Part shown: one piece after another, positions 35,724-44,794 of the stretch
Layout of the letters: each line of letters begins with the position of its first letter
Position numbering within the stretch: the first letter of the stretch is position 1
Origin: Gemella haemolysans
Lineage (GTDB): Bacteria; Bacillota; Bacilli; Staphylococcales; Gemellaceae
Reading direction: 5' to 3'
Assembly (NCBI RefSeq): GCF_012273215.1
Contig: NZ_CP050965.1
Location: forward strand, 1,286,541-1,350,540
DNA: 64,000 nt
The notes under the pieces: generated by a model
Seen by the model: the letters and a program-made list of their open reading frames with translations, nothing else
What the model was told of the DNA's origin: nothing
Database searches by the model: none
Translations under genes and position numbers: made by a program

Positions 35724-35756
35724 TTTCTACGAAATCACGATTTTTGAGTCACTCCC
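35724..35756 (-). repeat. Dispersed three-stem repeat, copy C, right part
   Basis: Continuation after the IS element: TTTCTACGAAATCACGATTT and TTTGAGTCACTCCC, the end of arm 1. Joined to 34102-34233 with one TTT removed, it gives a copy of about 162 bases. Confidence 0.85.
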
Positions 35757-35757
35757 A

Positions 35758-35796
35758 AAAATACGACTCGAAAACCTGTGTTTTCAAGCCGTATTT
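35758..35796 (-). terminator. Terminator of the second yitT-like gene
   Basis: Stem AAATACG/CGTATTT with inner GAAAAC/GTTTTC, ten bases after the stop at 35806. Confidence 0.6.
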
Positions 35797-35805
35797 ACTT
35801 TGTTA

Positions 35806-36684
35806 TTATAGTCTATATGAATGTTCTTTAAAATTACCTACAATAGTATTAACTGCAGTTACTGTAATAAATGCTTCTGGACAATTTTTCGCTACTAATT
35901 GTCTTAAAAGATGCATCTCATTTTGTTGAATAACTACGATAATCATTCTTTTTTTCTTATGAGAATATCCACCTTCAACATCCATTATTGTAGAACCTCT
36001 ATGCAGTGTAGTGTTTATTAGTTCCACCATTTTTTCTGGATTACTACAAATTATTGTACATTGTATATATGCTGAAAAGAATTTTTGAACACCTTTCATC
36101 GTCTGATTACGTACAAAACTCATTACAAGTGCATACATTACATATTTAATATCAAAAAATATCCACACTATTGTATATATTGTTATATCTTGTATTAAAA
36201 AAACTGTTGGTAGATTATATTTAAACTGCTTAGTAATAAACTTACCTGTTATATCCGTTCCACCCGTTGAAGCTCCAGCAACCAACAGACAACACATAGC
36301 TAATCCCGAAATAATTCCACAGAAGATTGCGGCTACAAGAGAATCTCCAAGGTTAACAGGAGTTATTATCTTAGGTAAATTGTTAATTAAAAAAGATGAG
36401 ATACTAATTACTAATCCTGTTAGTATTACAAATTTTCTCCCAATATATTTATAGCCTAAATAAAATAATGGGACATTTAAAACAAATTGTGCAGTCCCTA
36501 TTTTTATCCCAGTTATTTTATTAATTACTAAACTTAATCCTAATGCACCACCCGCACCAATATTATTAACAGGTATTAACAACCCAGCATAAATTGAGAA
36601 TAATACTGTTCCTAGTATTATTAGAAATATATCTTTTGATTGTTTATGTTGATCAGTCGTATAAATCGTATCCGATAATTTCAT
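35806..36684 (-). CDS. YitT family membrane protein, second paralogue
   Basis: A 292-residue protein with about six membrane helices and the family repeats ILFSIYAGLLIPVNNIGAGG and GASTGGTDITGKFITKQF, followed by a DUF2179 domain (TTLHRGSTIMDVEGGYSHKK). It resembles the product at 30.3 kb but is far from identical, so the duplication is old. AAGGATAAGGAT precedes the ATG. Function unknown. Confidence 0.88.
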   Translation of the reverse strand: MKLSDTIYTTDQHKQSKDIFLIILGTVLFSIYAGLLIPVNNIGAGGALGLSLVINKITGIKIGTAQFVLNVPLFYLGYKYIGRKFVILTGLVISISSFLINNLPKIITPVNLGDSLVAAIFCGIISGLAMCCLLVAGASTGGTDITGKFITKQFKYNLPTVFLIQDITIYTIVWIFFDIKYVMYALVMSFVRNQTMKGVQKFFSAYIQCTIICSNPEKMVELINTTLHRGSTIMDVEGGYSHKKKRMIIVVIQQNEMHLLRQLVAKNCPEAFITVTAVNTIVGNFKEHSYRL

Positions 36685-36906
36685 GTTATCCTTATCCTTT
36701 ATTTTTTATCCACTATATATTTTAATACAAATTAAATTTTAAAACAATTAAAAATCAACTATCTCACATGAAATATTAATAAATAATTCATTTTATCAAC
36801 ATTTTGTGTTAAAATTTAAGTAATAGATTTTTCTAATTATTAAAAAATTGAGAATTTTGGGAGTACATCACTTACATATTTGCCCCCAATTAAAAAGGAG
36901 CTATTT

Positions 36907-38304
36907 ATGATTAAACTCTATAATACATTGACAAAACAAAAAGAAATTTTAAAAACAATAGAAGAAAATAAAGTACGAATGTATGTTTGTGGACCGACTG
37001 TATACAATTATATTCATATCGGTAATGCACGTCCTATTATAGTTTTTGATGTTGTACGAAAATATTTAGAACATAGTGGATATGAAGTAGATTTTATCTC
37101 TAACTTTACTGACGTTGATGACAAGATTATTAAAGCAAGTAATGAAGAAGGAATTTCTACTAGTGAACTTACAGATAAGTACATCAATGCTTTCTTTAAG
37201 GATTACGATGCATTAGGATGTAAAAGAGCAACAAAAAATCCTCGAGTTACAGAATATATGCAAGAAATAATCAAATTCATAGCTAAATTAGTTGAAGAAG
37301 GATTTGCTTATGAAGCAGACGGTGATGTTTATTTCAGAACTCGTAAAAAAGAAGACTACGGAAAATTAAGTAAACAATCTATCGATGATTTAATTAGTGG
37401 TGCTCGTATTGAAGTTGGAGAACACAAAGAAGATCCCCTAGATTTTGCACTATGGAAAAAAGCTAAACCAGGTGAAGTTAAATGGGATAGTCCATTTGGA
37501 GAAGGTCGCCCCGGTTGGCACATTGAGTGTTCTGTTATGGCTAAAGAAACACTGGGCGAAACAATCGATATCCACGCTGGTGGTCAGGATTTAACATTCC
37601 CTCACCATGAAAATGAGATTGCACAATCAGAATGTCATAACCATGCATCATTTAGTAATTACTGGATGCACAATGCATTTATAAATATTGATAATGTTAA
37701 AATGAGTAAAAGTTTAGGGAATTTCCGTTTAGTAAAAGATATTATTGCTGAAATTGATCCAATGGTACTTCGTTTATTCATGTTGACAGTTCACTATAGA
37801 ACTCCAATTAACTACACATTAGAAAATATTGAATTAGCAAAAACAAACTTCGAAAAAATTAAAACTTCATATCAAAATCTACAATTCAGATTAAATAACG
37901 AAATGACTGAAGAAAAATTAGATACAGAAGTTGTAACATTAGTTACAGAAGAACTAGATAAATTTGAAGAATATATGCAAGATGATTTCAATACAGCGAA
38001 TGCTCTTTCTTCATGGTATGAAATCGTAAGAATATCTAATTCTTATACAGCAAAAGAAACTGTTAATAAAGAAACATTAGAATTAATTAACGCTGCATTT
38101 GAAACATATAGTTCAATTCTTGGAATAAATGTAAAAGAAGATAATACACTTGATAGTGAACACATCGAAAGCTTAATTGCTGAACGTGAAGCTGCTCGTA
38201 AAAACCGTGACTTCGCCTTAGCTGATAAAATTCGGGATGACTTAAAAGAACAAGGAATTATCTTAGAAGATACAAAACAAGGTGTACGATGGAAAAAAAT
38301 ATAA
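36907..38304 (+). CDS. cysS: Cysteinyl-tRNA synthetase
   Basis: A 465-residue class I synthetase; AAAAAGGAG leads to the ATG at 36907 ([10 protein letters not shown]), so an upstream start at 36880 is not used. Signatures: [17 protein letters not shown] (Zn-binding Cys and the HIGH-like HIGN), GWHIECSVM and [10 protein letters not shown] (Zn site), and KMSKSLGNF (KMSKS). It leads a cysS-mrnC-rlmB-(GNAT)-yacP cluster, the order common in Firmicutes. No T-box leader was recognised; the leader holds only a possible TTGGG/CCCAA pairing at 36858-36890. Confidence 0.96.
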   Translation: MIKLYNTLTKQKEILKTIEENKVRMYVCGPTVYNYIHIGNARPIIVFDVVRKYLEHSGYEVDFISNFTDVDDKIIKASNEEGISTSELTDKYINAFFKDYDALGCKRATKNPRVTEYMQEIIKFIAKLVEEGFAYEADGDVYFRTRKKEDYGKLSKQSIDDLISGARIEVGEHKEDPLDFALWKKAKPGEVKWDSPFGEGRPGWHIECSVMAKETLGETIDIHAGGQDLTFPHHENEIAQSECHNHASFSNYWMHNAFINIDNVKMSKSLGNFRLVKDIIAEIDPMVLRLFMLTVHYRTPINYTLENIELAKTNFEKIKTSYQNLQFRLNNEMTEEKLDTEVVTLVTEELDKFEEYMQDDFNTANALSSWYEIVRISNSYTAKETVNKETLELINAAFETYSSILGINVKEDNTLDSEHIESLIAEREAARKNRDFALADKIRDDLKEQGIILEDTKQGVRWKKI

Positions 38305-38720
38305 CATTTAAATTTACCGAAAAAAACTTCGCTAACCCTAACCAAATGCAAGCTTTAACCCTTGCCTATATTGGAGACAGTATTTACGATATTATGAGTA
38401 GAGAATATGTTATGAAAAATCACTTAGGAAAAATAAATGATCTTCATAAAACAGTTTCTACAATCGTATCTGCCAGAGCCCAAGCAAGTTTTATGGAAAA
38501 CATACTAAGTAATGGAATATTAACTGAACAAGAAGAAAAAATTTATAACCGTGCAAAAAATCAAAAAAACAACTCTAAAGCAAAAAATGCAAGTATTATG
38601 GAATACAAACTTGCTACTGGACTAGAGGCAGTATTCGGTTATTTATACTTAGAAAAAAACTTTGAAAGATTGGAGGAAATGTTTAACTACATAATTAGAC
38701 TATATGAAGAAAAACAATAA
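38289..38720 (+). CDS. mrnC: Mini-ribonuclease III
   Basis: A 143-residue RNase III catalytic domain without a dsRNA-binding domain. [19 protein letters not shown] carries the acidic active-site residues; the second site is [18 protein letters not shown]. It matures 23S rRNA ends in Bacillus. It overlaps cysS by 16 bases and rlmB by 17 bases, so the three are translated in a coupled way. Confidence 0.94.
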   Translation: MEKNITFKFTEKNFANPNQMQALTLAYIGDSIYDIMSREYVMKNHLGKINDLHKTVSTIVSARAQASFMENILSNGILTEQEEKIYNRAKNQKNNSKAKNASIMEYKLATGLEAVFGYLYLEKNFERLEEMFNYIIRLYEEKQ

Positions 38721-39519
38721 ACACTATAAAGAATTAAGACTGAAAAACAAAGAACAAAAATCTCAAGTTCAAACTGCTGAAGTTGATTTAGATAAAGAAG
38801 TAATTGCTGGGCGTAATGCTATATTAGAAGCAATTAAATCAGGTCGTGAAATTAATAAAATTTTATTCCAAGAGGGTATAGAAAAAGGAAGATTGAAATC
38901 TATTTTCGCCATTGCAAATGAGAAAAAAATCATTTGTCAAGAAGTTCCAAAACGCAAGCTAGACAATTCAACTACTGAACGTCATCAAGGAGTTATCGCC
39001 TATGTTGCGCCATACTCTTACTTTGAACTTGATGAAGTAGTAAATAACTTAGAAATTAATAAGGACACTACCTTACTTATTTTAGATCATATTGAAGATC
39101 CACATAACCTTGGTGCAATAATTCGAACTGCTGAAGCAAGTGGTGTTAAGGCAATAATAATTCCTAAACGTCGTGCCGCTGTGGTTAGCCAAACTGCGGT
39201 TAAAGCTTCTGCAGGAGCAATCGAACACATGCCTGTTATCCGTGTATCAAACCTAACTGACGCTATTAAAAAATTAAAAGAAAAAGGATTCTGGATTGCT
39301 GGAACAACATTAGCTGAACGTTCTGAAGATTATACAAAAATCGCAAAAGATGTACCTTTAGCTATCGTTATTGGTAACGAAGGTGAAGGTATGAGTAAAG
39401 TTGTTACTAACGAATGTGATTTCTTATATCACCTACCAATGTTAGGAAAAATACAGAGCTTAAATGCCTCTGTAGCAGCTGGTATAATAATGTACGAAAG
39501 AATTAAATCTAATGATTAA
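38704..39519 (+). CDS. rlmB: 23S rRNA (guanosine-2'-O)-methyltransferase RlmB-type
   Basis: A 271-residue SpoU-family enzyme. A substrate-binding N-terminal domain (VIAGRNAILEAIKSGREINKI) precedes the knotted SAM-binding domain with ILDHIEDPHNLGAIIRTAEA (motif 1), IVIGNEGEGMS (motif 2) and IQSLNASVAAGIIMYE (motif 3). It methylates the 2'-OH of a conserved guanosine in 23S rRNA. The last codons overlap the original start codon of the disrupted GNAT gene (ATG at 39512). Confidence 0.93.
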   Translation: MKKNNKHYKELRLKNKEQKSQVQTAEVDLDKEVIAGRNAILEAIKSGREINKILFQEGIEKGRLKSIFAIANEKKIICQEVPKRKLDNSTTERHQGVIAYVAPYSYFELDEVVNNLEINKDTTLLILDHIEDPHNLGAIIRTAEASGVKAIIIPKRRAAVVSQTAVKASAGAIEHMPVIRVSNLTDAIKKLKEKGFWIAGTTLAERSEDYTKIAKDVPLAIVIGNEGEGMSKVVTNECDFLYHLPMLGKIQSLNASVAAGIIMYERIKSND

Positions 39520-40105
39520 AATATTAGAATCTAAAGAAGAGCTTGACCCAAAAGTCATAAATTTTCAAAAAAGTGTATATGGTAACTCATAGATGCAGTG
39601 GTTTATTGATATCTAAATTCGCTTTTTAAAAGCTTTTTAGATATCTAATAAACTGTGCGGGGGTGACTCGACAAAATCGATTTCTCTGAAATCACAATTT
39701 TTGAGTCACTCCCTTCGCATAGAAGTATTCGTTAAAGAACAAAATGTTCCTATTGAACTAGAATTAGATGAAAAAGATCATAACAAAAATACGGTTCATA
39801 TTGGATATTTTAGTGATGATAAACTTATCGGAGTCGCACGTCTTATCGATATGGATAAAGATGTTATTCACATCGGACGCGTTGCTATTGATAAAGAATA
39901 CCGTGGACGTGGAATTGGCCGTGAACTTATTAATGGATGCGAAAATATCACCCAGCAAATTTTAAAAAGAAAAATAATTATCGAACTAAGTGCTCAAATT
40001 CAAGCTGGGAAGTTTTACGAATCATTAGGTTATAATCAAGTTAACGATACAATCTATTTAGACGCTGGTATTGAGCATGTAGATATGAGGAAAGAAATTA
40101 ATTAA
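39512..40105 (+). pseudogene. GNAT acetyltransferase gene split by a dispersed repeat
   Basis: The original start ATG at 39512 overlaps the rlmB stop and encodes MIKILESKEEL before running into the repeat, where the frame stops at 39592. After the repeat, from about 39710, the frame resumes with SLRIEVFVKEQNVPIELELD, the usual N-terminal motif of ElaA/YjcF-type GNAT proteins, and continues with HIGRVAIDKEYRGRGIGREL (acetyl-CoA loop) to 40105. A TTG at 39701, inside the repeat, could start a shortened 134-residue product, but without a visible ribosome binding site. The gene is probably inactive; the rest of the sequence has no other defect, so the event looks recent. Confidence 0.85.
39542..39713 (-). 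repeat. Dispersed three-stem repeat, copy D, inside a GNAT gene
   Basis: Complete copy: CTTGACCCAAAAG at the left, AACTCATAGATGCAGTGG, the GATATCTAAATTCGC / AGCTTTTTAGATATC stem, then GGGGTGACTCGACAAAATCG and TTTTTGAGTCACTCCC. Its two ends are fixed by the coding sequence of the interrupted gene on both sides, which makes this the best copy for defining the element's limits: about 172 bases. Confidence 0.88.
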
Positions 40106-40126
40106 ATTATCAAAGGAGGACTTTTT

Positions 40127-40651
40127 ATGAAAAAACAATATTTATTTATTGATGGTTATAATTTACTTTTTCGTATGAAAGAATATGACTTAATAAAAAG
40201 CTCTACCTTTCCTACAGAACGAGATATTCTAATTGATATGCTTCGCGAATATGCAGGAGGTAACAATTATATTGTGTACTGTATATTCGACGCTTATCTA
40301 ACACGTTCAAAAGAATATATTAAAGAAGAACCACCTATCACTATTGTTTATACAAAAACTGGTGAAAGAGCTGATCAATGGATAGAAAGAAAAACTAGAG
40401 AGCTAAGAATTGATCATTTCATCGATATAATAGTTGTAAGTGACGATCATGATGAACGTGACACTACTCTTGGCTACGGAGCGATTTTACGTGATTGTCA
40501 TATGTTTATAAAAGAGTTGAAAGATAGAAAACAAAATGTTTCTAAAATAACAAAAAAACATAATTCACGAGAATTAAAAAATAGACATATCCGCATGAGT
40601 GATAATGATAGAAAAAAACTAGAAAATTTCATAAAAAATGGTAGATTCTAA
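40127..40651 (+). CDS. YacP/Rae1-type NYN-domain RNase
   Basis: A 174-residue NYN (PIN-like) nuclease: LFIDGYNLLFRMKEY with the first catalytic Asp, IVYCIFDAYLTRSK, and VVSDDHDERDTTLGYGA with the acidic cluster. In B. subtilis the homologue Rae1 cleaves mRNA in the ribosomal A site. Its place downstream of rlmB is conserved in Firmicutes. AAAGGAGG precedes the ATG, so it can be translated despite the broken gene upstream. Confidence 0.9.
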   Translation: MKKQYLFIDGYNLLFRMKEYDLIKSSTFPTERDILIDMLREYAGGNNYIVYCIFDAYLTRSKEYIKEEPPITIVYTKTGERADQWIERKTRELRIDHFIDIIVVSDDHDERDTTLGYGAILRDCHMFIKELKDRKQNVSKITKKHNSRELKNRHIRMSDNDRKKLENFIKNGRF

Positions 40652-40661
40652 ATATAAAAAC

Positions 40662-40699
40662 AAAGAGATGGACTAATTAAAAATCCATCTCTTATTTTA
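40662..40699. terminator. Terminator between yacP and the DUF4097-like gene
   Basis: Stem AAGAGATGGA/TCCATCTCTT followed by TATTTTAAT; the genes converge here. Confidence 0.75.
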
Positions 40700-40725
40700 A
40701 TATTTTGAAAAATTCCTTCTCAAAT

Positions 40726-41466
40726 CTAACTAAAGCTAATTTCAATTTTCCCTTTATCTGACACTGCTGTTATCTGTTTATCTTTAATTTCTTTTGTGTT
40801 CTTATTATAATTTATTTGATAATCTTGTTTATTTCCTTTAATTTTTGCGAAAATATCTCCAGATTCTGTGATTAAATCCATAGAATTCACTTTAGTTTGG
40901 TCTACTATAATCTTTGTATTATTTTTAGTTTCAATAATCGCTTTATTTATAGTATCCTTTGTAATCTGTACCTTTTTATTATCAGTAGCAATTTTAAGAT
41001 TACCTATCTCAGCTCCATCAACTACTACCTCGTCATTACTATTAATAATTAAATTTTCTACATTTACAAATATTTTTGAAGTTGCATCTCTATTTTCCAG
41101 ACTTATATTTTTATATACTTTATTAGGAAGATATACATTAAGGCTATTATCACCTAATTCCTCTGCGAAAGCAGTAATATCTAATAAATTATTATCAATA
41201 AAATACTTATAATTTCCTTTGTACTTTCCTTGTATTAAAATCGTCTCATTATCGTGATAATAAACTTTAACATTGTTTTTCAATGTGTTAATTTTAATAC
41301 TATCTATCCCTTTCTTCCCAATCCATTCACTAAAGACTTTATTAGAAGATTCTTCAGAAATATTTTTTTCTTGCTTATCATTAGTATCATTACTGAATCT
41401 CACACAACCTGTGGCTATCGACACAGTGAATATTCCAATAATTATTGTTTTTAATATTTTTTTCAT
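40726..41466 (-). CDS. Lipoprotein with DUF4097-like beta-helix region
   Basis: A 246-residue lipoprotein with lipobox SIATGC near residue 20. The mature part has successive short strands (IDSIKINTLKNNVKVYYHD, LIINSNDEVVVDGAEIGNL, AIIETKNNTKIIVDQTKVNSM, LITESGDIFAKI) like the DUF4097 putative-adhesin fold. Most DUF4097 proteins have no known function; some sit near envelope-stress regulators. AGGAGGGG precedes the ATG. Single-gene unit. Confidence 0.7.
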   Translation of the reverse strand: MKKILKTIIIGIFTVSIATGCVRFSNDTNDKQEKNISEESSNKVFSEWIGKKGIDSIKINTLKNNVKVYYHDNETILIQGKYKGNYKYFIDNNLLDITAFAEELGDNSLNVYLPNKVYKNISLENRDATSKIFVNVENLIINSNDEVVVDGAEIGNLKIATDNKKVQITKDTINKAIIETKNNTKIIVDQTKVNSMDLITESGDIFAKIKGNKQDYQINYNKNTKEIKDKQITAVSDKGKIEISFS

Positions 41467-41518
41467 AATAATCCCCTCCTATGTTCAGAATACTCCTATA
41501 AAAATAGAAAGTCAATAA

Positions 41519-41556
41519 AAAAAATGATTGACCTAGAAAAAGGCCAATCATTTTTT
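41519..41556 (-). terminator. Terminator of the glutathione reductase gene
   Basis: Stem AAAAATGATTG/CAATCATTTTT with inner CCT/AGG and a T-run on the minus strand. Confidence 0.8.
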
Positions 41557-41563
41557 TATAAAA

Positions 41564-42916
41564 TTATCTCATTGTTACGAATTCTTCAGAACCTGTTGGG
41601 TGAATAGCTACTGTGTTATCGAAATCACGTTTTGTTGCCCCCATTTTAATAGCAACAGCAAAACCTTGAATCATTTCATCTACACCATAGCCAATTCCAT
41701 GTAATCCTACAACTTTCTCCTCTTCACCAAGAGTAATAAGTTTCATAAAACAAGGTTGTCTGTGGCTAGTTATTGCTGAATACATTGGAGTGAATGATGA
41801 CTTATAAACTTTAATGTTTTCTTCACCAAATTCTTTAATAGCTTGCTCTTCTGTATATCCAATAGAACCAATCGCTGGGTGTGAGAATACTACTGTAGCA
41901 ACGTTAGTGTAATCTAAGTGTTCTTCAGGTTTATTATTAAATAATCTTTCTGATAATCTACGTCCTGCAGCAACTGCAACTGGAGTTAACGCTAAGCGCC
42001 CTGTTACATCACCTACTGCATAAATTCCTTCTACATTAGTATTTTGGAATTTATCTGTAGGAATAAATCCACGTTCATCAAGTTCTACTCCTGCAGCTTC
42101 TAAATTAAGATTTTCAGTTAATGGTTTTCTACCAATTGCCCAAATTAATAGGTCAACTGTAGTTTCACGTCCGTCTTCAAGCACTAAAGTAACGCTGTCA
42201 TCGTCATTTTTTACAACTTTTTTAGGAATAGCATTTGTGTGAAGAGTTGGTCCTTCTTCATTTATAACTTTTACTAAAGTATCTACTATATCTCTATCAA
42301 AAGTTCTTAAAGGACGATCACGACGTACAAATAAATGAGTATCTACACCTAAACCGTAGAATACACCAGCAAGTTCAACCGCAATATATCCTGCACCTAC
42401 TACTGCAATACGTTTCGGTAATTGTTTTAATGCAAAAACTTCATTAGAAGTAACACCATACTCTGCTCCCTCAACATTAGGAATAGTTGGTTGTCCACCA
42501 GTTGCTATTAAAATATGATCCGCTGTATATTGTTCACCATTTACCTCAACTGTATTTTTATTAACAAATTTAGCATATCCTCTTACTAAATCTACTTTGT
42601 TATTATTTAATCCACGTTCATAAGAACCATGAATTCTATCGATATAAGCAGAACGATTACCTACTAATTTTGAAAAATCAAATTCTAAATTTTCAAAACT
42701 AAATCCGTAGTCATTAGCATATGATTTTAAACTCTCAGAGATTTGTGACGCATGCCACATAACTTTTTTAGGAACACATCCAACATTTACACATGTTCCA
42801 CCTAATTCATTTCCTTCTATTAACAATCCTTTTACACCGTACATTGCAGCTCGGTTAATTGAAGCTATTCCTCCGCTTCCTCCACCAATCGCAATATAAT
42901 CATAATGTTTTGCCAT
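41564..42916 (-). CDS. gor: Glutathione-disulfide reductase
   Basis: The frame opens at 42952, but AGAGGTG precedes the ATG at 42916 ([13 protein letters not shown]), giving 450 residues, the normal length. FAD motif [14 protein letters not shown], redox Cys pair [18 protein letters not shown] motif [16 protein letters not shown] followed by Arg residues (RRDRPLR) that suit NADPH, and the C-terminal active-site [12 protein letters not shown]. It reduces glutathione disulfide; no glutathione synthesis gene is nearby, so glutathione may be imported. Confidence 0.93.
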   Translation of the reverse strand: MAKHYDYIAIGGGSGGIASINRAAMYGVKGLLIEGNELGGTCVNVGCVPKKVMWHASQISESLKSYANDYGFSFENLEFDFSKLVGNRSAYIDRIHGSYERGLNNNKVDLVRGYAKFVNKNTVEVNGEQYTADHILIATGGQPTIPNVEGAEYGVTSNEVFALKQLPKRIAVVGAGYIAVELAGVFYGLGVDTHLFVRRDRPLRTFDRDIVDTLVKVINEEGPTLHTNAIPKKVVKNDDDSVTLVLEDGRETTVDLLIWAIGRKPLTENLNLEAAGVELDERGFIPTDKFQNTNVEGIYAVGDVTGRLALTPVAVAAGRRLSERLFNNKPEEHLDYTNVATVVFSHPAIGSIGYTEEQAIKEFGEENIKVYKSSFTPMYSAITSHRQPCFMKLITLGEEEKVVGLHGIGYGVDEMIQGFAVAIKMGATKRDFDNTVAIHPTGSEEFVTMR

Positions 42917-43162
42917 GTTTTCACCTCTATAATATTGTATAGCTTTTATCAACTAAAGATTAGCATTTATATAATTATATCACATAAATCTAATCTCTAT
43001 ATCTCATATTATGCAACATTTAACAATTAAATTCAATATATATGCTTACATTTGTAATCAAAATTGAAAATGAAAACTTAAACTGAAAATTAGAAGCTAA
43101 GCATTCTCCATGCTAACAATTAATTTTTGTGATATAATCTTAGTCATAAATGAGGTGATTAT

Positions 43163-43489
43163 ATGTTTAATTATATAGAAAAATTAGATTCTATAGAACA
43201 ATTTAAAACTTTGAAAGAAGAAAATGAAAAGATTGTCTTTGTATTTTCTGCAACGTGGTGTCCAGATTGCATCATGTTAGACCGTTACTTAGAAGAAACG
43301 ATAAACAAGTTTCCTGAAATAAAATTCATCTACGTTAATCGTGATGATTATCCAGAAATAGCTCAAGCTCTTGATATTTTTGGTATTCCTTCTTTTGTAG
43401 GTTACAAAAATAATGTAGAAGTTAGTCGTTTCGTATCAAGACTAGCCAAAACTCAAAAAGAAGTAGAAGAATTTTTAGAGAAAATTTAA
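43163..43489 (+). CDS. Thioredoxin-like protein
   Basis: A 108-residue protein with the thioredoxin fold: KIVFVFSATWCPDCIMLDRYL with active-site WCPDC at about residues 32-36, then FIYVNRDDYPEIAQALDIFGIPSFVGYKN containing the cis-Pro. The CPDC motif differs from the CGPC of housekeeping thioredoxin and resembles the Firmicute YtpP-type proteins. It is divergent from gor; both are thiol-redox functions. ATGAGGTGATT precedes the ATG. Confidence 0.87.
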   Translation: MFNYIEKLDSIEQFKTLKEENEKIVFVFSATWCPDCIMLDRYLEETINKFPEIKFIYVNRDDYPEIAQALDIFGIPSFVGYKNNVEVSRFVSRLAKTQKEVEEFLEKI

Positions 43490-43497
43490 TATCACTA

Positions 43498-43532
43498 AAA
43501 ACTCCTATATAGATTTTTCTATATAGGAGTTT
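43498..43532 (+). terminator. Terminator of the thioredoxin-like gene
   Basis: Perfect stem AAACTCCTATATAGA/TCTATATAGGAGTTT. The following 198 bases to 43730 show no feature. Confidence 0.85.
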
Positions 43533-43730
43533 AATCGAACCCAAAAATCATTACTAGACCATTGTAGTCCCTATTTCTTTATCATAGTATATCCCCATTT
43601 CTCCTAGTTTTATTAACTGAATAATTAACTAAATTTAATAGTTGTTTTACACAAAGTTGGAATTTGAGATGAAAAATGGTACTCTTAATCCCATACTACT
43701 CCATAAATAATTATATTATTGTATTAATAA

Positions 43731-44777
43731 TTATTCTATATCTTCACTTGATTTGATTAATACTTTTATCTCTTTTCCCGACATTACTGCTTCGAATGCT
43801 TCACGAGTTTCTTCTAACGGGAATATTTTAGTAATCATCTTATCTGTTGCAATTTTATTATTTTCTAATAAGTCTAATGCTAAATTCCATGATGATGGTT
43901 TTTGAGATCTTGATCCAATATAGCGTATTTCCCTTTGAATAATACTTTCTTGATCAAGTTCATTTATTTTTTTAGCAAATAATCCAATTTGAACAAAATC
44001 TCCTTTTTTCTTAATAAGTGGTAAAGCATTATTTACTGCAAATACTGATCCTGAACAATCAAATATTTTATCAACACCATATCCCTCTGTTTCTTTTAAT
44101 ATAACTTCTCTTAAATCATCAACTAAGCTGTCTACCGTTACATCAATTCCTATTTCTTTAGCTAAATCTAATCGTGGCTTATCTTTTGTAATTCCTGTAA
44201 TTATAACTTTTGCTCCATTAGCTTTAGCTACTTGTGCTGCTAATAACCCTATCGGCCCTGGTCCAATAACAAGAACAGTTTCTCCATCTTTTATCGATGT
44301 TCTTTCCATAACAGAGTGCGTACAACATGCTAATGGCTCAGTTAAAGAAGCTGCTCTCAAGCTCACTTTTTCTGGTAGAACATGACAACTTTCTTCTCTT
44401 GACAATACATATCTTGCCATACTACCGTTAGCCTGTGTACCTATTCCTTTTCTATTATCACATAAGTTATAATCTTTCGATTTACAGTATATACATTGTT
44501 CACAAGTTTCAAAAGTAGTTTCACTAGTAACTCTATCTCCAATTTTCACATTTTTAACATCTGCTCCTACTTCAACTACGACTCCCGAAAACTCATGACC
44601 CAATGTGACTGGTAATCCTTTAGCATTATATTCACCTTTGAAAGTATGAATATCTGAACCACATATTCCGGTGTATGCTACTTTAATCTTTACCCTATCA
44701 CCATATACTTGAGGTTCTTCAACATCTAATAATTCTAAATTATCATAACCTGCTTTTGTTTTTACTGCTGCTAACAT
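43731..44777 (-). CDS. Zinc-dependent polyol dehydrogenase (MDR family)
   Basis: A 348-residue medium-chain dehydrogenase. Catalytic zinc ligands: Cys in YTGICGSDIHTFKG and HisGlu in TLGHEFSGVVVEVG; structural zinc Cys cluster CEQCIYCKSKDYNLC; NAD-binding VLVIGPGPIGLLAAQVAKANG. It is the last gene of a galactitol-type PTS operon and related to sorbitol/xylitol dehydrogenases. Exact substrate unknown; a phosphorylated polyol delivered by the PTS is likely. 17 bases separate it from the preceding dehydrogenase. Confidence 0.88.
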   Translation of the reverse strand: MLAAVKTKAGYDNLELLDVEEPQVYGDRVKIKVAYTGICGSDIHTFKGEYNAKGLPVTLGHEFSGVVVEVGADVKNVKIGDRVTSETTFETCEQCIYCKSKDYNLCDNRKGIGTQANGSMARYVLSREESCHVLPEKVSLRAASLTEPLACCTHSVMERTSIKDGETVLVIGPGPIGLLAAQVAKANGAKVIITGITKDKPRLDLAKEIGIDVTVDSLVDDLREVILKETEGYGVDKIFDCSGSVFAVNNALPLIKKKGDFVQIGLFAKKINELDQESIIQREIRYIGSRSQKPSSWNLALDLLENNKIATDKMITKIFPLEETREAFEAVMSGKEIKVLIKSSEDIE

Positions 44778-44794
44778 ATTATTATCCTCTTTTC

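Noticed and set aside
36720-36906. Possible T-box leader upstream of cysS
   Set aside because: No T-box sequence (TGGNACCGCG-like) or specifier stem-loop was found; the segment is too short, and only a weak TTGGG/CCCAA pairing is present.
39701-40105. Intact 134-residue GNAT gene starting at TTG
   Set aside because: The start lies in the repeat, no ribosome binding site precedes it, and the true N-terminus is encoded upstream of the repeat.
43534-43730. Possible gene remnant between the thioredoxin-like gene and the polyol dehydrogenase
   Set aside because: No frame of useful length, no ribosome binding site and no similarity to the repeat could be seen.
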